From the NCBI RefSeq assembly GCF_030247195.1, contig NC_080671.1, positions 35,438,343 to 35,502,342 on the forward strand: DNA of 64,000 nucleotides, in the 5' to 3' direction. The DNA is from Topomyia yanbarensis (taxonomy: Eukaryota; Arthropoda; Insecta; Diptera; Culicidae). Under the pieces are notes generated by a model, which ran no database searches, had not been told where the DNA came from, and saw only the letters and a list, made by a program, of their open reading frames with translations. Positions 54,877 through 64,000 of the stretch are shown piece by piece (within the stretch, counting starts at the first letter, position 1; each line of letters starts with the position of its first letter). The translations under genes and the position numbers were made by a program.

Positions 54877-55205
54877 CACTCAAAAAAAAGTAAACGTTAT
54901 GCCTATTGATTTTACACATAGATTTTTGCAATTAACGGTGGCATATAGACACTATTTGCTGGCACATAAATCTAATGTGTGTATTTACAAGAAATATTAA
55001 TCTTACATTCACATTTCATAACTATAAGGCACATAAAACCCCATTCTATAACAATATGCACATATAACTTATGTGTGTGCATACATAGTTTATACAGTTG
55101 ACACATAGAAGATATGTGTGCGCGAGATAACAATAGCATTTCTTCTTCATATGAATTTTAAGCGGTTTGAAGCAAATAGAATTAACGTTTGGATTTTTTT
55201 CAGTG
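54877..55205. mobile_element. Tc1/mariner-like MITE, TA duplication, in the R1 remnant
   Basis: Ends are CACTCAAAAAAAAGTAAACG and its near inverse AACGTTTGGATTTTTTTCAG followed by TG. TA flanks at 54875-54876 and 55206-55207. The interior has repeated ACACATA motifs. The host frame across the empty site reads an endonuclease-like DEPSLSVHRH. Confidence 0.8.
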
Positions 55206-55804
55206 TAGTCTCTCGGTTCACAGACACATAATGTTCGCCTTAGAAAACCAATAACTCACAATGCAAAAACCCAGGGAAATAAGGAAAACCAATTGGTGTG
55301 TATTCCGCTCCCACCTGGAACAGTCCAAAAAATGGGGAGCAAGATACAATCTCTGGCAGTTCTAGATAATGCGGCAAACGACCTACCAAAGAGGATCATA
55401 ACCGCCTACAATGCCAGTTGCCCTCTTGTCTGTATGTCGTGATATTCGTTAGAATAAAAATCTAGCAACACTTAGGAAGGAAGCTAAGCGCCTGTTCAAT
55501 GAAGCGAAGATTACTGGTAGCTGGTCAAACTACAGAACAGCTCTTACGAATTACAACACTGAGTTGAGAAAGGCTAAGTAACTATCACTGCGCGAGTTTT
55601 GTGAAAACATCAGAAACTTTCCAGACATTCTTTCTACAAAAATCGGCCGACATAACATCCTGAGGTCCAGTCTTATGCTTGGGCACACACTTATAAGCTG
55701 GAGAGAAGTTAGGGTAATATTTATTCCAAGAGCACACAGGTCTACGGGGCATTGTCCTGCTAAGCATCATCTGACAAAAAATGGCAAAAGTCGAGATCAC
55801 GGGC

Positions 55805-55887
55805 CCTATTCTCACAGTCACGTCACTTGGTGACTAGAAGAAAATTTTGCTCTAGTCACTAGGTGACGTGACTGTGAGAATAGGGCC
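55805..55887. mobile_element. MITE with ~40-bp TIRs and 3-bp CAC duplication
   Basis: Ends are GGGCCCTATTCTCACAGTCA, then CGTCAC, and their inverse. CAC flanks both sides, just before 55805 and after about 55887. It splits the zinc-knuckle codons of the R1 remnant; the empty site reads DHICRFC. It is the fuller relative of the 49-bp copy at 27934. Confidence 0.8.
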
Positions 55888-56159
55888 CCACATTTGTCGA
55901 TTCTGTAACTACGAACCCGAGAGCTCGAAACATATTCTCTGCCATTGTGCAGTACTCACTTCAGGAGCGATACTTCGGATGGCATCTTATGATGCCTCAC
56001 GAGGTATGGCATACCTGTCCCAAACGGACCCTCAGCTACATTAATAATGTTCTACCCGGGTGGGATGACACATGTGGACAAACAACTCGCTTCCAACTAC
56101 ATTGGATTCGCACAATTTGTAACATGTAGAGCAAACAGGGACAGCTACAAAAGATAACC

Positions 56160-56320
56160 TGAATGATGGTCGCAGTGGCAAAGTTTCGCCTAACAAAAAA
56201 TGGATACGGTAAACATACCAGCAGTGTTAGTCATTACTCGCGAATATTTTTTCCTACAACAGTGGACCATGCCAGTCGAAAGCCACAGGCTAAGCACCAT
56301 CCCGTACAGTTCATGAAATG
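56160..56320. repeat. Second copy of a repeat from 52320-52940, with internal deletion
   Basis: ACGGTAAACATACCAGCAG, then ACTCGCGAATATTTTT, matches 52320-52375. It runs directly into GGACCATGCCAGTCGAAAG, matching 52888. So about 500 bases present in the first copy are absent here. Confidence 0.6.
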
Positions 56321-58449
56321 TTAGAGCTGAAATTACATATATTAGATATGTTAGTGCTACTTACAGATTTTATTTCAGTGGCAGTGTCACATTCACTCTT
56401 AAAACTCACGATCTGTATCGGCATTTTCGGTGCTTCGACACCGTCGGTCGATTGCCTCATAGAACTGGAATTTCTGTCACCGAATCCGCCATTTCTTTCA
56501 TCACTGGTATATCAGACATACATGGAGATCGACTGGCGCGAATAAAGTCTCTAATCTCAAATTCAAAAAAAAAGGCTGTCTACCGATTCTAATGCAGGAA
56601 CACTAATGATGTGACCATCAAGAGTTCGCCAAACAACCTTAATTGACACCCTTCGACACCAGTTTGGCCTTTGCCAATGTGGAACGCGGGTGGCAACGTG
56701 AAAGCTGTCGAATAGGAGTTAAGAGCAGTTTTGAAGTGATCAAGCCAATGTTGCTCCAAATGTATATGATCCAATACTCCATCGAGCCTAGTTTGCGTAC
56801 CGTATATAACTAGGTTCATAGTTCACCATTCAGCAACATAAATAAGCTAAGGATTTTGAGGGAAAGTGATATGCTGCGAAAAACAACAATTTGTTACACA
56901 TTGACTGCTTTTAATTATTTGTATAGTTTAAATATTGATTTTTCAATACGATTTCTTTCTTCCAGTTTACGCCTTATCGTTCTTGGTTAACGGATGTTTG
57001 AAAAAAATTGTTCTGTAAAATCGATAATTTTAATATGATAATCTCAACCCAGCATTGGAAGGGGCTGTACTACAAGTTCTTCTAATTTGTTCATGTCCGT
57101 CCCGTAGAGTATGCGAACAAAAAGTTCGCAAATCTGGAGTCTCGTTCTAGTGGAGTAGGCAAAAATTTCAGCTTCGCATGTAATGTTTGAATAGAAGAGA
57201 TCTTGAAGAAGGAACAACTTAGTGACATAGAACTAAACATAAGCGGGTTGGCTGAGACCGGTAGCTAGCTAAACGGAGCTTGTTCCATTTAGAGATTTTA
57301 CTTATCTTGTTGGCTTCAATTCGTTTTTTACATATCACATTATTCACATTCTTTTCCCCGTTTGTTCTCGAAGTTTTGGTGAACTGGTTTTGAAAACATC
57401 AACATTGTTTTTCTTCTTCTTTGAGCTGGGAAACAGCTGATTATTTCTTAGATCTGCGAATCAAAATTCTCAGTTCTAATTAGGAAATAACTTTGTAGAA
57501 AGGTCAATTGTTTGATGCTACATAGGAACAATAGTTTGAATGTCCGTTTGAGAACGTTCCGATATCCAGTAATCGACATCACCGCCCTTCGTATTGTTCG
57601 TTTAATCAGTGTGGTTCAGTCTTTTATGGAAAATGTGCAATTGCACCACACTCATCTAATCAGTTTCAAAGAACAGCTTAGCGTGAAACGTCCCCAAAAA
57701 TAATTCTTACTGCGTGTATAGAAAATTAGAAAAAATAAAAGATGAATGAAAAAACACATTACTAATGGAAACGAACATCCACACGCTTGTTATTATGTTA
57801 TTCATTTTTTCAGCAATTTAAAGTCCATTGCTTACACATATTAATTGGTAAAGTTAACCTAAGCAAATGATTTTATTCTAACGAAGTATCGTCCGTCTTG
57901 TAGCTGAGTTCTGTATGTTATAGCTCTTGTGTAAGATCGGAAAAACGGCGTTTAGTTTCCATATTTATTCTTCATAATTATTGTTGTTCTAGGGATACTG
58001 AATGCTTTAATCGATCGGCTTTTACGCGAACACACCACTTACTTTTCGTTTGTTACTTGATTCAGTGACCGTTAAAAAATCGAATGTCCAAAAATTTCCG
58101 TAAAACAGTTGCCTTTCATCCTATTTCGATCCATCATTCAGTAATAAAGTATATCAATAATGAATACAACAAAATGAGAAAATTTGCTGCATCGATGATA
58201 GAAACGGGAAGTTTGCGCTGTAGAAGTGGGTTCTAGCGATTGGTTGTATATATTTTCGCGAATCTAGTTACATTCCTTCGATCAGTTTGAAATTGAAATT
58301 ATTTCGTTACAGTGTGGTTGTTCTCTGCTACTTAATTTTGTTTTCTTTTCAATAGGTTATCATTAGTTGTAGTATGTTTCCTTCGTTATGGATAATTTAT
58401 AAATTACTGATTTTCACTTAAAAATATACAGAACGTCAGAGCTGGGAAA
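56321..58449. other. Intergenic and 3' untranslated region of the E2 gene
   Basis: The part next to 58449 is downstream of the E2 stop codon on the minus strand and should be its 3' untranslated region; a minus-strand AATAAA lies at 57964-57969. No protein-coding frame is convincing. The minus frame 56589-56819 has no recognisable domain. Confidence 0.4.
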
Positions 58450-61372
<2,923 letters not shown>

Positions 61373-61461
61373 GGGCCGATTTCTTCACCCTCGCTTAAAA
61401 CAGGTTCACCAGAACGTTTAAACTTGGCCTAAGCGCTAAGCGAGGGTGAAGAAATCGACCC
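61373..61461. mobile_element. 89-bp MITE, TTA duplication, PIF/Harbinger-like
   Basis: Ends are GGGCCGATTTCTTCACCCTC and the inverse GAGGGTGAAGAAATCGACCC, a ~25-bp TIR with one mismatch. TTA flanks at 61370-61372 and 61462-61464. A 3-bp TTA/TAA duplication with GGG ends is typical of PIF/Harbinger MITEs. Confidence 0.75.
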
Positions 61462-61551
61462 TTAGTCAAAACGAACAAAACAAAATACTTTGAGGCGAAA
61501 TTCCGGACAAACCATTACTCACCGATCATAGATCGCAGCAGGAGACGAAAA

Positions 61552-61715
61552 GCGGACCCTACACGAGCCGTAATATTGACAATAAATCGTATATTATTAA
61601 TGGTGTAAGGTCATCTTGAAAATATTGATTCTGTGGAATTTAAAAGGGATTGATGGATTGAAGCTGTCTTGTTAATATATTTATTGACAATATTTCTTTC
61701 TCGTGTAGGGTCCGC
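61552..61715. mobile_element. Short MITE with ~36-bp inverted ends
   Basis: GCGGACCCTACACGAG, then AATATTGACAATAAAT, at 61552-61587 is the inverse of 61678-61715. It lies ~90 bp from the MITE at 61373. No clear target duplication. Confidence 0.6.
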
Positions 61716-62612
61716 AAAGCAGAAAACACTTTGCCTTTCATAACAACGCATCATAACGAATTCTGACAATATAACTATACCGGCCCTTTTCAAAAAACAC
61801 GCTACAATAATAAATAAAATAAATAAAAATTATTTTTCTCGTTTTGATATTGGTGCGACTTACGCCCTTTAGTCAGGTCATCACCGATGGATTTTAATGT
61901 GCCGCAACCTTTTGATGTCACTAATCCAAACGCATGGAACCGTCAGAGAGTTCATCAACTCCTGCCACTAACACAACAGCTCTCGCCAACAGAAATATTG
62001 ACAGGAGTTCCAATGTCAATCCTATACAGTTTACACCCCGGTCCAACCATTCGGAATCCTGAATAGATTCCAACTTACATGCAACAACCGATTCCGAAAG
62101 CGATCGAGTAGGAATCGGTTCCTCCATTTGAGCTGGATTTCCATTCAGAATACCGAACCGGGTCCGGAATGGGTTTGACCGGGACTAATATTTTTGGAAC
62201 TACACTGAAGTCTTCAGTGCACAAATCTTATTGGAATACTACTTAATTTTCAGCACTCCCTCACAATATAAACGAATCGATTGTCAATATTTCGCTCGTT
62301 TTTGAATGAAACAGAATTAATATGCCAGTCAATGCCCATGACCAATGCATTATTGTCAATATTGCTGCTGTTGCCTAGTCCCCTTCAAAGTAACTTAAAC
62401 ACAGTGCACATGATCCTGCTAAAAAAAACAATTCCACCGTTTCACCATGTACTATCGAGGTAGTCCGTCGAAAACTTTTCACACTACAAACATTGGATGG
62501 CCTTTGCCTTCACTTACCACTAATCTCAGCAAGGGAATATCACTTGAAAAGCCGCCGTCAGCTAACGATTTCTCGCGAAGTCGCTTCTGATTTCAATAGT
62601 CAAAAAATAATA
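61716..62612. other. Intergenic, no gene recognised
   Basis: The stretch 61920-62180 is GC-richer than its surroundings, with several GGAATC/GATTCC motifs, and looks like a dispersed repeat. I cannot name it or find its ends. Confidence 0.35.
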
Positions 62613-63097
62613 CACACTTAATTTGAATTACTGTGTACAGTAAAATTTTGCTGGGGTTTTGAACAGCAAACCGTTCGGTAATCAATTCAGTAAAACAATT
62701 CGGTTACCGAACTTTCCGCAATCCGTTCTATCCAAACGTCAAAAAATACTGGTCAGTCAGCAGTTTCCTCTGAAAATAGCGACTTGACAGATGATTTGCT
62801 GTACCTGTTTTGTAAGTTTTTGACGAAGTTCGGTAATGTTGGTACAATTTTGCCGAATAATCAGTCAGTATTCTACTGAATAATGTTTATGTACCGAAAA
62901 AAACAGAAGTGCTGATAAATTCAGTGAAAAATATTACGGGTTTCAGCAAATTATTCGAAAAATTACTGAAAATCGTTAAAAAATGAAAACTATACCGCAA
63001 ATTATTAAACAATTTGCTGACAGCTCCGTAAAAATATCACTTTACTGAACAAGTCGTCAAAAGAAATTACCGAACAGCTTTTGGCTGGCTTAGTGTG
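62613..63097. mobile_element. MITE with TA duplication and many CAGTAAA/TTACTGAA motifs
   Basis: Ends read TA-CACACTTAA (62611) and CTTAGTGTG-TA (63099). Subterminal GTTCGGTAAT and its inverse ATTACCGAAC are near 62673 and 63067. The interior repeats short motifs such as AGTAAAA, TACTGAA and CAGCAAATTATT. Non-coding. Confidence 0.5.
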
Positions 63098-63428
63098 TAC
63101 GTACAGCCGTGCGCAAACACAAGCGAACAATGTGCACAGTACAAAAATTTGTCTGTTTTTTTATATTTACACACTTAAATTACATTGACCATATGTCATA
63201 TCCCCGCACACTGAGAAACAAAAATAGGCAGAGTTTGTATATTCACGTAGAAAAACAGGTATCTGCTACGCCGCCCTAATATCTATGCCAACATCTAAAA
63301 TGTCGCGTTAGGGTCGATCCACAATAAACAGAATCAATTTCATTCGACACAATTTTGTGATACTCGAGTTCGTTCAATTTGTTGGTGCATCATGGTGAAA
63401 CCAAATACAAATATATTTGTATTTGCTT

Positions 63429-63538
63429 ATACTATGTTCACACTACAGTGTTAAAACACGTTATAATAATTAGCAACAAGAAAAACATCATCAAGATAGC
63501 GTTAAAACACGTTTTAACTCATAGTGTGACCGTAGTAT
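63429..63538. mobile_element. ~110-bp MITE with ~33-bp inverted ends
   Basis: ATACTATGTTCACACTACAG, then TTAAAACACG, near 63429 is the imperfect inverse of GTTTTAACTCATAGTGTGAC, then CGTAGTAT, ending at 63538. Confidence 0.6.
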
Positions 63539-64000
63539 TAAAGTCTTGACAATTGAGGACAAACTAATTACAGTCAATTGCAAAGCCCCAGGTTTATTTC
63601 TGTTTCTTCCTATCTGTCGTAACGTGACAAGGTGTGCTTGGTTAATAGAAACACGTACGTTACGATATACTAAAATTTATTACGCGACATACATTAAAAT
63701 AATATGTGACTACTCGACTGACTCTTAACTTCTGACTCTCTTAAGACACAGGAAGTGACGCAGTGCACTAGTGGCGTCGATCCGAGTGACAGTTGCTTGC
63801 CACCGATGAGCCCTGTGGCAACTTACGTTTAGGGTTACCAGTGTCTCCATCATCTCTCTCCTTAATATCTGCGGTATGCCTGAAACCATTGTGGCGGTCT
63901 TCGGTTTCGCGAAGAGCGCCTAGGTGGCTGGTCCACAGGAGATGAATCACCGGCAGATTGGAAGTCCGACGATGCTGACGAAGATGATGTTGTTGAAATA
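63539..64000. other. Window end, no gene recognised
   Basis: Mixed-composition DNA. The last ~250 bases are GC-richer than the flank and could be the edge of a gene or element continuing beyond the window. The minus frame 63768-63950 shows no known domain. Confidence 0.35.

Larger units (their letters stand above)
54486..56130 (+). pseudogene. R1-like LINE ORF2 remnant, internally deleted, holding two MITEs
   Basis: Broken frames give endonuclease pieces (PRAAVLINRAVEFLANYRI, PFIIGCDDKY, SDEPSLS-type) up to 54876 and from 55208. Then come linker (KNLATLRKEAKRLFNEAKIT, TGSWSNYRTALTNYNTELRK), an RT start (WREVRVIFIP) and, after a deletion of most of the RT, the C-terminal zinc knuckle CRFCNYEPESSKHILCHC near 55890-55945. 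Two MITEs interrupt it (54877-55205, 55805-55887). Omitting either with one copy of its duplication gives continuous coding sequence, which fixes their borders. Inactive. Confidence 0.75.

Overview
The window looks like an animal nuclear genome, and the gene set points to an insect, most likely a mosquito (Culicidae). Cellular genes have spliceosomal introns. One is an insect ionotropic receptor. Most of the DNA is transposable elements of types that are dense in mosquito genomes: L1-, I-, R1- and Jockey-like LINEs, Ty3/gypsy, P-like, hAT, Tc1/mariner, tRNA-derived SINEs and many MITEs. The species cannot be fixed from sequence alone.

Layout. 1-4690 is an L1-clade LINE on the plus strand: the end of ORF1, an unusual middle ORF, and an intact endonuclease/reverse transcriptase ORF2. 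5524-7813 holds complex fold-back elements. 8364-9576 is a three-exon gene for a small secreted protein. 9577-18000 is repeats: a rearranged Jockey-like LINE on the minus strand, a degenerate array of ~330-350 bp units and nested MITEs. 19046-19891 (minus) encodes malectin. 20000-30250 is intergenic DNA with an H2A pseudogene, a hAT element carrying a mariner relic, SINEs and several MITEs. 30457-32831 (minus) is a three-exon ionotropic receptor. 33240-38236 is a decayed I-clade LINE with RNase H.

38516-49934 is one fold-back element of about 1.85 kb, expanded by two clean insertions in its right arm. One is a young Ty3/gypsy retrotransposon (39841-45950, minus). The other is an apparently intact four-exon P-superfamily transposon (46479/46480-49923, plus). 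The undisturbed left arm records the sequence before both insertions. 49935-56150 is poorly resolved repeats plus an R1-like LINE remnant with two MITEs in it. 58450-59963 (minus) is a UBE2E-class ubiquitin-conjugating enzyme gene. The rest is intergenic with MITEs.

The four cellular genes (secreted protein, malectin, ionotropic receptor, E2 enzyme) show no functional link. The most notable items are these: a 105-nt intron inside the gypsy pol reading frame; a ~20-copy minisatellite in the same element's leader; a P-like transposase with coiled coil but no visible THAP domain; a three-ORF L1 element with overlapping stop/start junctions; and a hairpin element family flanked by 12-13 bp direct repeats.
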